DNA from: an uncultured bacterium
Lineage (GTDB): Bacteria; Cyanobacteriota; Vampirovibrionia; Gastranaerophilales; Gastranaerophilaceae
DNA: 64,000 nucleotides
Assembly: GCA_949286705.1 (NCBI GenBank)
Contig: CASEDF010000002.1
Span: forward strand, 1-64,000
Direction: 5' to 3'
Shown here piece after piece: positions 51,502 to 60,244 of this stretch (within the stretch, counting starts at the first letter, position 1; each line of letters begins with the position of its first letter). The notes below the pieces were generated by a model. That model did no database searches and had not been told where the DNA came from. It saw nothing but the letters and a program-made list of their open reading frames with translations. A program made the position numbers and the translations under genes.

Positions 51502-52926
51502 GTGAAAACAATATTTGAAAAATCAAACGGAGTTGACGGGATAAATTTAACGGATGAAAAAATTGATACATCCTTTCTCGACAGCTCTTTAATAAGAGAT
51601 GAAAAAATAGGTCTGCCGCAGCTCGGTGAACTTGATGTAATGCGTCATTATAAAGAGCTTTCAGACAGGAATTTCTGTATTGAAAAAGGTTTTTATCCTC
51701 TGGGCTCCTGCACAATGAAATATAATCCCAAGGTTAATGAATTTCTTGCGGCTCTGGAAAATTTCGCAAATCTTCATCCGCTTGCCTCTGACTCTGATTG
51801 CCAGGGCGCGCTTGAATTGATGTACAAGCTTCAACAGGCTCTTAAAGTTTTGACAGGCATGGATGCGGTTACCTTGCAGCCTTCTGCCGGCGCTCACGGT
51901 GAATTGACCGGCATGATGATTATTAAAAAGTATTTTGAAACTAAAGGCGATTTAAGGAAAAAGGTTATAATCCCTGATTCTGCACACGGTACAAATCCTG
52001 CAAGCGCCAAGATGTGCGGGTTTGATATCGTGGAAATTAAATCAAACGAAAAAGGGCAGGTGGATATTGAGGCGCTGAAAGCTGTTCTTGATAAAGACGT
52101 TGCGGCAATTATGATGACAAATCCGAATACTCTCGGGCTTTTTGAAGAAAATGTGCTTGAAATATCACGGCTTATGCACGAAAACGGCTCGCTTCTTTAT
52201 TATGACGGAGCTAACTTCAATGCGATTATGGGCTATACAAATCCGCGTCTTATGGGATTTGACGTTGTGCATTTGAATTTGCACAAAACCATGGCAACCC
52301 CTCACGGCGGTGGCGGCCCCGGAGCCGGTCCGGTTTGTGTTACGGAGGATTTGAAAGAATTTTTGCCTGCCCCGTTGCTTGATTTTGACGGGCAAAAATA
52401 TTTCAGAAATTATAACCTTAAACACTCAATCGGCTCTGTTAAGGCTTTTTACGGTAACTTCGGGGTGCTTGTCAAGGCTTATGCGTATATTCTTATGATG
52501 GGCAAAAATCTTAAAAATGCCTCTGAAAACGCTGTTTTGAACGCAAATTATTTGAAAGAACAGCTGAAAAAATATTATGATTTGCCGTACGACGAAGTTT
52601 GTATGCACGAGTTTGTGCTTTCCGGCGAAAAACAAAAACATCAAAGCGGTGTTTCCACTTTGAATATTGCAAAAGCGCTTATGGATGAAAATACCCATCC
52701 GCCGACGGTTTATTTTCCGCTTATTGTGCACGAAGCTATTATGATTGAGCCGACGGAATCCGAAACCAAAGAAAAAATGGATGAATTCGCTCAGATTATG
52801 ATAAAAATTGCCAAAGAGGCGGAAATTCATCCTGAAAAATTGATTTCGGCACCTCATACAACACCTGTCAAGCGTGTTGATGAAACACTTGCCGCACGTC
52901 ACCCCGATTTGAAATTTCAAGGATAA
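51502..52926 (+). CDS. gcvPB: Glycine dehydrogenase (decarboxylating) subunit 2
   Basis: PLP-containing half of the split P-protein of the glycine cleavage system, 474 aa. The start GTG at 51502 adjoins the sigma factor stop. The segment PLGSCTMKYNPKVNE is diagnostic of GcvPB, and the PLP lysine lies in HLNLHKTMATPHGGGGPGAG (near 258-277). GcvPA, GcvT and GcvH genes are not in the window, so the rest of the system must be elsewhere. Glycine oxidation or reverse synthesis is the expected role. The next gene begins five bases after the stop. Confidence 0.95.
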   Translation: MKTIFEKSNGVDGINLTDEKIDTSFLDSSLIRDEKIGLPQLGELDVMRHYKELSDRNFCIEKGFYPLGSCTMKYNPKVNEFLAALENFANLHPLASDSDCQGALELMYKLQQALKVLTGMDAVTLQPSAGAHGELTGMMIIKKYFETKGDLRKKVIIPDSAHGTNPASAKMCGFDIVEIKSNEKGQVDIEALKAVLDKDVAAIMMTNPNTLGLFEENVLEISRLMHENGSLLYYDGANFNAIMGYTNPRLMGFDVVHLNLHKTMATPHGGGGPGAGPVCVTEDLKEFLPAPLLDFDGQKYFRNYNLKHSIGSVKAFYGNFGVLVKAYAYILMMGKNLKNASENAVLNANYLKEQLKKYYDLPYDEVCMHEFVLSGEKQKHQSGVSTLNIAKALMDENTHPPTVYFPLIVHEAIMIEPTESETKEKMDEFAQIMIKIAKEAEIHPEKLISAPHTTPVKRVDETLAARHPDLKFQG

Positions 52927-52931
52927 GAGAT

Positions 52932-54077
52932 ATGAAAAAAAATACCAAAAAACTTAAAAAAGTAGCATTCCCGCATATGGGGCTTATATATATAGCGTGG
53001 TCGTGCGCCTTAAGAAAAGTCGGTCTGGAACCTTTTATTGAGCCGTATACAAGCAAAAAAACACTTTCCCTCGGCACAAAACATTCTCCGGAAGCTATTT
53101 GTCTGCCGTATAAATTAATTCTCGGCAATTTTATTGAAGCGCTTGAAGGCGGTGCGGATTACGTTGCAATGATTACGTCGCCGGGGATTTGCAGACTCGG
53201 TGAATACGGCAAATGTATTCAAAATGCCCTGCATGATATGGGATATGACGCAAAGTATATTGAACTTCAGCTCTATGACGGAATTGAGGGTATGTACAGG
53301 TTTTTGAAAGAAATTACCGGCAAAAACAGACCTTTTATGTTTATTAATGCGATTGTGACCGCTATAAGAAAAGTTTTTCTCGTTGATGATCTGGAAACAA
53401 AGCTCGCTTATCTAAGAGCGCGCGAAATTCATCAGGGCGACGCCGAAAAGGCATTTAACAGAGCTTTGAAAATCGTGGATGCAGAAGATTCTTTTTGGAA
53501 GCTGAGAAAAGCTAAGAAAAAAGCTTTTGCGGAAATGGATAAGGTTAAAATCGACAAGAATAAAGAAGTTTTGAATGTTGATATTACGGGAGAAATTTTC
53601 CTCGTGTGCGATCCTTTTTCAAATCAGAATATTGAAAAAGAGCTCGGGGCAATGGGAGTTCAGGTGCGGAAAAGTCTTACGGTCAGCAGCTTTTTAAAGG
53701 ATGCAATTATTCCGAAAATGTTCAGAAAAGGCGAAACTCACCTTCAACGTGCAAACAGGCTTGCTAAACCGTATTTGATGAGAGATATAGGCGGCGACGC
53801 GCTTGAGTGTGTTTCAGACGTTGCTTACGCAAATGAACGCGGTATCGATGGAATTATCCATATAAGTCCGTTTACCTGTATGCCGGAGATTATGTCGCAG
53901 AATATTTTCCCTGCAATGAGAGAAAACTGTGAAATTCCTATTCTGCCTTTGATTATGGATGAGCAGACCGGAAAAGCCGGATACCTGACGCGTCTTGAGG
54001 CTTTTGTGGATTTGATGAAACGCAGAAAACGCAAGAAAAATCTTGAGCAAAAACAATTAAGCGGTACGGCAATATAA
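52932..54077 (+). CDS. 2-hydroxyacyl-CoA dehydratase activase-related protein
   Basis: Protein of 381 aa in the DUF2229/activase-related group. It starts VAFPHMGLIYIAWSCALRKV and carries SPEAICLPYKLILGNFIEAL with a conserved Cys in the C-P-K motif near residue 57, GADYVAMITSPGICRLGEYGKC with two Cys near 85-96, and a C-terminal ECVSDVAYANERGIDGIIHI and FTCMPEIMSQNI segment; these Cys suggest an iron-sulfur cluster. Related proteins form half of activator-type ATPases for 2-hydroxyglutaryl-CoA dehydratase and benzoyl-CoA reductase. The BcrA/BadF ATPase part and the dehydratase subunits are not present here. Role unknown. Confidence 0.72.
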   Translation: MKKNTKKLKKVAFPHMGLIYIAWSCALRKVGLEPFIEPYTSKKTLSLGTKHSPEAICLPYKLILGNFIEALEGGADYVAMITSPGICRLGEYGKCIQNALHDMGYDAKYIELQLYDGIEGMYRFLKEITGKNRPFMFINAIVTAIRKVFLVDDLETKLAYLRAREIHQGDAEKAFNRALKIVDAEDSFWKLRKAKKKAFAEMDKVKIDKNKEVLNVDITGEIFLVCDPFSNQNIEKELGAMGVQVRKSLTVSSFLKDAIIPKMFRKGETHLQRANRLAKPYLMRDIGGDALECVSDVAYANERGIDGIIHISPFTCMPEIMSQNIFPAMRENCEIPILPLIMDEQTGKAGYLTRLEAFVDLMKRRKRKKNLEQKQLSGTAI

Positions 54078-54101
54078 AATTTGTGTGATTTGAGGTAAAA
54101 A

Positions 54102-54935
54102 ATGAAAATGGGAAAATTGTTCAGAGAAACTGTCGGGATTACAAACGATAACATTATTATCGCTTTTCCTTTGATTTTATTTATGTGGGTATTGACTTTG
54201 TACATTACTTTTTCCCGCCAGACGGTTAATTCACTGCCTCTTTTTATTTTATCTTCCGTAACCGTTCTTGTTATGACCGGTGCGTTTCTTGCAGGATGGT
54301 TTTATATGATTAAAAAGGCCGTAAAGCTTTCCAAACAGGTTTTTGTGCTGGATACGGACAGAGCAAAAGCTACTTTTAATCTTTTGAAAACTATTCCCGC
54401 CGGCATTGGCAAATACTTTTTGTCATATTCCGGAATGATAATTATCGGCGGTTTTATTGCTGCAATTTTGGGAGCATGTGTTTTTCAGATTGGAATTCAT
54501 CTTATCGGAAGTCTTGATTTGAATCCGGAGCAGTTGAAGAGTGTGTTGTCCTCGGCTTCTGATATGAAAGCTTTTTTGGATTCTCTGTCTTTTGAACAAT
54601 TGATCAGGCTTAATAATTGGAATTTATTATTTTTAGCGACAACTACGGTTATGTCATTTTTGTTTATGCTCTGGGCGCCGGAGATTGCCTTTAATACAAG
54701 AAATCCCTTTATGGCGCTTGTGAATTCCGTCAAAAAGATTTTTCACAGGTTTGGCAGATGTTTAAAATTGTTTGTTTTTCTGACTTTTTTGAATTTTATT
54801 CTTTCGTTTATTAATACTTTTTCGCTTTTTAATCCGATTTTGTATTTTATAATGACGGTCGTGTATTTTTATTTTCTTGTATATCTGGTTATGTTGATAT
54901 TTTTGTATTATGAGCGGGAATTCACGGAAGAATAA
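54102..54935 (+). CDS. Polytopic membrane protein of unknown function
   Basis: Protein of 277 aa with about six membrane segments: near residues 18-38, 45-66, 107-132, 170-190, 222-240 and 245-268. The layout, with KKAVKLSKQVFVLD after helix 2 and PFMALVNSVKKIFHRFGRCLK before the final pair of helices, resembles DUF975-like or glycerophosphodiester-phosphodiesterase membrane-domain proteins. I cannot name it with confidence. GAGGT lies before ATG. It overlaps miaA by 26 bases. Confidence 0.6.
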   Translation: MKMGKLFRETVGITNDNIIIAFPLILFMWVLTLYITFSRQTVNSLPLFILSSVTVLVMTGAFLAGWFYMIKKAVKLSKQVFVLDTDRAKATFNLLKTIPAGIGKYFLSYSGMIIIGGFIAAILGACVFQIGIHLIGSLDLNPEQLKSVLSSASDMKAFLDSLSFEQLIRLNNWNLLFLATTTVMSFLFMLWAPEIAFNTRNPFMALVNSVKKIFHRFGRCLKLFVFLTFLNFILSFINTFSLFNPILYFIMTVVYFYFLVYLVMLIFLYYEREFTEE

Positions 54936-55779
54936 AGTAATAGCAGTCGTCGGACCTACGGCAAGCGGCAAAACGGCATTTGCCGTTGCTTTGGCTGAAA
55001 AAATCGGCGGTGAAATTATCTCCGCGGATTCAAGGCTTGTTTATAAAGGTTTTGACATAGGAACAGCGAAACCGACCCTTGATGAGCGCAGGGGGATTCC
55101 TCATTATATGATTGATATTGCGGAACCCGAAGTTGACTATTCTGCAGGGCTTTACGTTCACGAGGCAAAAAGGATTATTGAGGATATTCAATCACGCGGA
55201 AAAGTTCCGATAATAGCCGGCGGTACTGGGTTGTATATTAATATTTTGCTTATGAATTATGATCTTCCGAAAGTTGAACCGGATTATGAATTAAGAGAAG
55301 CGCTTAAGCTTGAGGAGGATTTGCCGGCAATTCTTGCGGAGTTAGACCCTGAAACCGCTCAATTGATTGACAAAAATGACAGGAAAAAACTTATCCGTGC
55401 TATAGAAATCGTAAAAACAACGGGCAAGCCTATTCAGCGCAGAAAAAATAATCCGGAATACGAAATTGAATGGATAGGGTTGAACTATCCGCGTGATATG
55501 CTTTACGACAGAATAAACCGCCGCGTTGATTTGATGTTTGAGGCGGGTTTGATTGATGAAACAAAAAAATTGCTTCAAAAGCACGGTCGTATTCCGAATC
55601 TTTTGTATACAATCGGTTATCAGGAGGTTATTCAGTATCTGGACGGGTTATTGACACTTGATGAGGCTGTCGATAAGCTTAAGCAAAATACAAGACGCTA
55701 TGCAAAGCGTCAGCTCACCTGGTTCAGAAAAAATCCGGCGATAAATTGGAATGTTTATCCCGAAAAGTTGAAAAAATAG
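54910..55779 (+). CDS. miaA: tRNA dimethylallyltransferase MiaA
   Basis: Adds the dimethylallyl group to A37 of tRNAs that read UNN codons, 289 aa. The P-loop GPTASGKT is at residues 15-22, followed by EIISADSRLVYKGFDIGTAKP (as two parts), HYMIDIAEPEVDYSAG and IIAGGTGLYI; the last part with YATRQLTWFR-type sequence (YAKRQLTWFRKN) closes the substrate cavity. The start at 54910 overlaps the preceding membrane gene. It is followed by the giant AsmA-like gene. Confidence 0.95.
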   Translation: MSGNSRKNKVIAVVGPTASGKTAFAVALAEKIGGEIISADSRLVYKGFDIGTAKPTLDERRGIPHYMIDIAEPEVDYSAGLYVHEAKRIIEDIQSRGKVPIIAGGTGLYINILLMNYDLPKVEPDYELREALKLEEDLPAILAELDPETAQLIDKNDRKKLIRAIEIVKTTGKPIQRRKNNPEYEIEWIGLNYPRDMLYDRINRRVDLMFEAGLIDETKKLLQKHGRIPNLLYTIGYQEVIQYLDGLLTLDEAVDKLKQNTRRYAKRQLTWFRKNPAINWNVYPEKLKK

Positions 55780-55817
55780 TTAAAATTTGATATTATATTT
55801 AAAAAGGGGTTTGTGTT

Positions 55818-58800
55818 ATGGATATTTATAAAATAAAAAGAGCAGGGCTTATAACGGGTGCGGTTTTGTTGTCGCTTTATGTAATATTTATGCTGCTGCC
55901 TGTTGTTTTGTCGCCGGTATTGAATTCTTATACTCCGCAAATTGAGAGTATGATTGAGGAAGCATCAGGGTTTAAGGTTAAACTTGAGCGCCCCGGTATT
56001 GTTACAACGCCTAAATTGACGGCAGGTATTAAAATAAATCATGCCGAATTCAGCCTTCCTGACGGTGAAGAATTTCTGTCCGCGGATAATTTCAGGGCAA
56101 AATTGTCGCTTTTACCGCTTTTAATCGGCAGAATTGAGGCGGATGCAGTTTCCGTTGAAAGCGTTGAGGCAACTTTGAAAGTGCGACAGGACGGAAAATT
56201 TTTGATGGAAGAATATATGCCGCAGCCGGATCCCGACGCTGCGCCGCAAACCGTGCAGCCGCTGCCTCTGGGGTTTAAATTGTCCAACAAATTGCCGGAT
56301 ATTGTTATTGAGGATTATACTTTGACTTTTGTTGATATGGCGACAAAAAGCGAGTATACGCTTTCCGGTCAGGATATGAAACTTTGGGATTTTATTCTGG
56401 ATAAAAAGGTCAGGTTTTCGACAAAAGGTAATTTGACACTAAATAATGCTGAGCAATTCAAGTATGATGTGAAATTGTTCAATAAACTTATGCCGGATAT
56501 TTCTTTGAATGACCTTGTTTTTAACCCTCAGCCGCAGGAGGAAAAAAAGGCTGAAGAAAATTTTGTCTTTAATTTTATGGATATCTTTAAGGCGCTTTCC
56601 AAAACAGGTCTTACCGCAAATTTGAATGCTGATTTGAAAACATCTGGAACATTTGAGGATCCTGAAATTACCGGCAGCGCCGCAATTTCAAATCTTTCAA
56701 TGTTTGTTGACGGGAAAAAACTTCCCGAAAGCAGCGTTATTTTTCTGGCAAAAGGTAAAAATGCAAAGCTGGATATGAATTTGTTTTCAGCAAATGATGA
56801 AAAGACGGTTCTCAACGGTAAATTCAGGCTCGGAAAAAATCCCGCGGCTGATATGAAATTCACCTCAAATGCCCAATTTAACAATCTGTTTAAAATTTTG
56901 AACAGTATTGCGCAGTCGTTTAATTACAATGATTTAAGAACACTTTCCGCAACGGGCGGAATTGATGCGGATTTTACGGTAAAAGCAGATAAAAAACACG
57001 TAAAATCTTCCGGCTTTTTCAAAATTCCAAACGCAAGCGTAAATTACAGGCTTTATAATGTCGCTTTGAAGAATATAAAAGCCGATATTGATTTTAATAA
57101 TATGGTTAATATTAAGGATGCCGGGCTTGAGGTTATGGGGCATCCTCTAAAAATTTACGGCACAATCCAAAATAACGCTGTGACTGATTTGCATATAAAG
57201 GCTGATAATATTTTACTCAAAGGTCTTGCGGCAGCCGCAGGTCAGGTTCAGCTTTTGAAAGAAAATAAGTTTAATTCAGGTGCTTTGTCGCTGGATGCCT
57301 CTTTGACGGGCAAATTGTCCAAAATTGTTCCGGCGGTTAATCTTTCCGTAAATAATCTTGATATAAAAAATATTCCTTCAAATACGCGGGTTACCATGCC
57401 TGAGGCTAAGTTTGTTATTGAAACTGACGGCAAAAATTTTACGGGTGATTTGACCGCGAATGAATTGAAGGTTTCAAATCCTCTGGCTGTTGTGTCTTTG
57501 CCTGAGGCAGAGGTCGTTATCGGACAAAAAGATATTGATATCAAAAAAGCGTATCTTTTGTTTAATAATTCAAGAATTGATGTGACAGGCAAAATTGCTA
57601 ATTACATAAATGATAAGATGAAAATTGATATCAATGCATCGGGTAATATTCTGGCAAATGATGTTAAGTCTGTTCTGCCTAAAGAACTTATGATGAATGC
57701 AACTGGCAAAATCCCCGTGCGGGTTTCGCTGACCGGCGATAAAAAAGCACAGGATATTAAATTGAATATCACTGCCGATCCCGCAAATTATGCGGCTATC
57801 CTTGATATATATGAACTCAAAGGAAAAACAACTATTATAAATTCTAACATTAAGATTGCGGAAGATACCGCAAAATTATCGGAAACTGGAATTTTTGCGG
57901 GTAATAATCCGATTTTGTCAGTAGACGGTACCGTGAATAATCTTTCTAAATCCCAAAAACTTAATTTGAGGGTATCTGTTCCGAAAAAAGTAAAAATGGC
58001 AATTCCGGGATTTAAAAATTCTTCACTTTCTGCAAGGGGTGATATTGATGTCACGGGTACTGCCGCAGCGCCTTACTTGAAGGGGCTTGTCAGCGTTGCG
58101 GATATTTCAATTCCCGATATGGCGCTTACTATGACTAATCTTGTCGCAAATCTTAACGGACCTGTTTTGAAAGGTAATGCGACTCTCCAGAATTTCAAAT
58201 CCGGCGGGATTGTTGCCGATAACATTGCAACATCGTTTTTGTTGAAAAATTACAGTGTGTTTTATCTGAATAATCTTGTGGCGGATGCTTTTGACGGAAA
58301 AATTTCAGGTAATATTTCCTACGGTATAAATGACGGTAAAATTACGCTCAAAATGTCGGGTTCGGATATGAATGCCGTAAAAACTATAGAGGGTGCTGCC
58401 GGAATAAAAAATGCTTTGTCGGGGACTCTCGCCTTTGACGCTGATATCGCGACTAAAGGTACAACAGATGTCGATATGATGAAAAATCTGACGGGTTCTG
58501 CGTCATTCGATATAAATAACGGTAAATTGTTAAATGTAGGACGTTTTGATACGTTATTGTATGCGCAAAATATTCTCGGAAACGCTATTTTAAAAGCTGC
58601 TGTGACCTCGGTTACCTCACTTCCGATTATTCAAAATACGGCAGAATTCAAAAATATTAACGGAAATCTTAAATTCAAAAACGGCAGAACATATTTGAAT
58701 CCCGTAACTTTGTCAGGTCCTTCAATGGCATATTATATCACAGGCGATTACAACCTTTTGAACGGCACTACAAATGTTATTGTGCTCGGGCGTTTGGATG

Positions 58801-59180
58801 AAAAAGTCGTGACGGTTCTCGGACCTTTGGGAGATTTATCCGTTGATAAATTGACTTCGTTTATTCCAAAATTCGGCGCTTTAACATCTGTTTTGATAGA
58901 TTCCATGACAACGGATCCGGAAAAAGAAAATACGGCAAATATTCCGGCGCTTTCGTCCGGCAGCACTGCTTATAAGGATTTTAAAGTCGAATTTAACGGA
59001 GGTGTCGACAGCACCTCATCGGTTAAGTCTTTTAAGTGGCTTTCAAAGTGTGATACGTCAGCAATTGATGTTAAACAGGATTTTAGTGACGCTAAAGAAG
59101 CTATTAAAAATACTGTAGAAGATACAAAGCAGCAGCTTCTGGATGCAAAAGAAGGTTTGAAAAATCTTTTTAAGTTTTAG
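55818..59180 (+). CDS. AsmA-like protein
   Basis: Very large membrane-anchored protein of 1120 aa. The N-terminal membrane segment (about 11-35: GLITGAVLLSLYVIFMLLPV) is followed by an AsmA/TamB-like start with SGFKVKLERPGIVTTPKLTAGI. The rest is a long beta-rich repetition (NLSM, NLDIKNIP, NGKFRLG-type segments) that should form a groove spanning the periplasm. AsmA-like proteins are thought to move phospholipid to the outer membrane. The conserved end portion near 890-1040 has GTLAFDADIATKGTTDVDMM and KFKNGRTYLNPVTLSGPSMAY. The C-terminus after 1060 is acidic. It fits a diderm cell. It converges with a repeat-protein gene by four bases. Confidence 0.85.
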   Translation: MDIYKIKRAGLITGAVLLSLYVIFMLLPVVLSPVLNSYTPQIESMIEEASGFKVKLERPGIVTTPKLTAGIKINHAEFSLPDGEEFLSADNFRAKLSLLPLLIGRIEADAVSVESVEATLKVRQDGKFLMEEYMPQPDPDAAPQTVQPLPLGFKLSNKLPDIVIEDYTLTFVDMATKSEYTLSGQDMKLWDFILDKKVRFSTKGNLTLNNAEQFKYDVKLFNKLMPDISLNDLVFNPQPQEEKKAEENFVFNFMDIFKALSKTGLTANLNADLKTSGTFEDPEITGSAAISNLSMFVDGKKLPESSVIFLAKGKNAKLDMNLFSANDEKTVLNGKFRLGKNPAADMKFTSNAQFNNLFKILNSIAQSFNYNDLRTLSATGGIDADFTVKADKKHVKSSGFFKIPNASVNYRLYNVALKNIKADIDFNNMVNIKDAGLEVMGHPLKIYGTIQNNAVTDLHIKADNILLKGLAAAAGQVQLLKENKFNSGALSLDASLTGKLSKIVPAVNLSVNNLDIKNIPSNTRVTMPEAKFVIETDGKNFTGDLTANELKVSNPLAVVSLPEAEVVIGQKDIDIKKAYLLFNNSRIDVTGKIANYINDKMKIDINASGNILANDVKSVLPKELMMNATGKIPVRVSLTGDKKAQDIKLNITADPANYAAILDIYELKGKTTIINSNIKIAEDTAKLSETGIFAGNNPILSVDGTVNNLSKSQKLNLRVSVPKKVKMAIPGFKNSSLSARGDIDVTGTAAAPYLKGLVSVADISIPDMALTMTNLVANLNGPVLKGNATLQNFKSGGIVADNIATSFLLKNYSVFYLNNLVADAFDGKISGNISYGINDGKITLKMSGSDMNAVKTIEGAAGIKNALSGTLAFDADIATKGTTDVDMMKNLTGSASFDINNGKLLNVGRFDTLLYAQNILGNAILKAAVTSVTSLPIIQNTAEFKNINGNLKFKNGRTYLNPVTLSGPSMAYYITGDYNLLNGTTNVIVLGRLDEKVVTVLGPLGDLSVDKLTSFIPKFGALTSVLIDSMTTDPEKENTANIPALSSGSTAYKDFKVEFNGGVDSTSSVKSFKWLSKCDTSAIDVKQDFSDAKEAIKNTVEDTKQQLLDAKEGLKNLFKF

Positions 59181-60112
59181 AGGATGCAGGCAAGCACCAT
59201 AAGGATAAGGGTTCCTATCTGCATTGCGGTTGCCATGTTCTGGGTAAATTTGTTGTTGTCGTATTTGGCGGAACTTTTTTGGGCGCGGTAAGCGCTTGCA
59301 ATCCTTTCCGCGCGTGTTTTTTCGTCATCCTGTGCAAAATTTGTTCCGAACATGGCGTATTCAAGCCGCGAAAGTCTTTTGTCCATCGATTCGTCTTTGA
59401 ATGATTGATTTAATATTGCATTTTCAACGGTTGATATGTTCGCCTTTTTTGTCGGGAAAAAGCTGCTTTTTTTAGGGTGCATTGCGTTATATGCATCGTA
59501 ATCAAATTGATTCGGCGATTCATAGCGGTCAAGATGGTAGTTTCGGTCAAGTGTTATTGCGTCCTCGTCGTCATAAAAGTCGTTTGAGGATTGCGCTATT
59601 GCATTATCCATAAAGCTTGACGGTTTTAATTCGGCTTTGAGTCTGTCCGTTCTCGATGCCAGATCGTCATTGAACGTTTGACCGAAAGTTTTTTCTTCCA
59701 GCGCAGATAGCCTTGATTTTATCTCCTTTTCTGGAAATTTTTTATTAAAAACTTTCATTTCCAATTCATCAACGGCAGGATACTGAATATTTGCGTCAGC
59801 TAAAGGCTCCTCCTCAACCCAGTCATCGCTTTCATCACGGAAAGTGTCTTCTTTCGGAGCGATTTCCTGCCCGATTAAGTCAGCAGATATATCGTTTTTA
59901 AGTTTTGCGATACGCTGTCCCACATCTCCGGCGGTTGACACACCGTAAACGCTTTCTTCAATTCTGGAAAGTCTTGCGGCGTCGTCTTCCGTATCGTATT
60001 GAAATCCGTAAAGAACGTTTTCAATTTTTCCGAGAGTCGGTGTATATGTGCTCGCCTGTACATAATTATTCAGTAAACATATTACTGCCCCGAAAATTAT
60101 AATTTTTTTCAT
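59177..60112 (-). CDS. Secreted protein with three RL..LE...FG repeats
   Basis: Protein of 311 aa with a signal peptide (MKKIIIFGAVICLLNNYVQA) and a C-terminal membrane segment (MQIGTLILMVLACIL). Three copies of a unit of about 45 residues are visible: LGKIENVLYGFQYDTEDDAA with RLSRIEESVYG (about 28-55), DELEMKVFNKKFPEKEIKSR with LSALEEKTFG (about 113-145), and STVENAILNQSFKDESMDKR with LSRLEYAMFG (about 225-255). The consensus is (V/L)E...(F/Y)...(F/Y)....RLSRLE...FG. I recognise this as recurrent in Melainabacteria-like genomes from memory, not from a search. Function unknown. Confidence 0.7.
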   Translation of the reverse strand: MKKIIIFGAVICLLNNYVQASTYTPTLGKIENVLYGFQYDTEDDAARLSRIEESVYGVSTAGDVGQRIAKLKNDISADLIGQEIAPKEDTFRDESDDWVEEEPLADANIQYPAVDELEMKVFNKKFPEKEIKSRLSALEEKTFGQTFNDDLASRTDRLKAELKPSSFMDNAIAQSSNDFYDDEDAITLDRNYHLDRYESPNQFDYDAYNAMHPKKSSFFPTKKANISTVENAILNQSFKDESMDKRLSRLEYAMFGTNFAQDDEKTRAERIASAYRAQKSSAKYDNNKFTQNMATAMQIGTLILMVLACIL

Positions 60113-60244
60113 ATTCGCTCCTTAATGTCAGGATAGATTTATTTGTTGTTGAATTCTATCCTACATTTCAGGAGTTTAAAAAAAGCTTAAAACAGGTATT
60201 TTTTCGTAAGTAAAAAGTATTGGATTTAATTTTTATATAGGACT

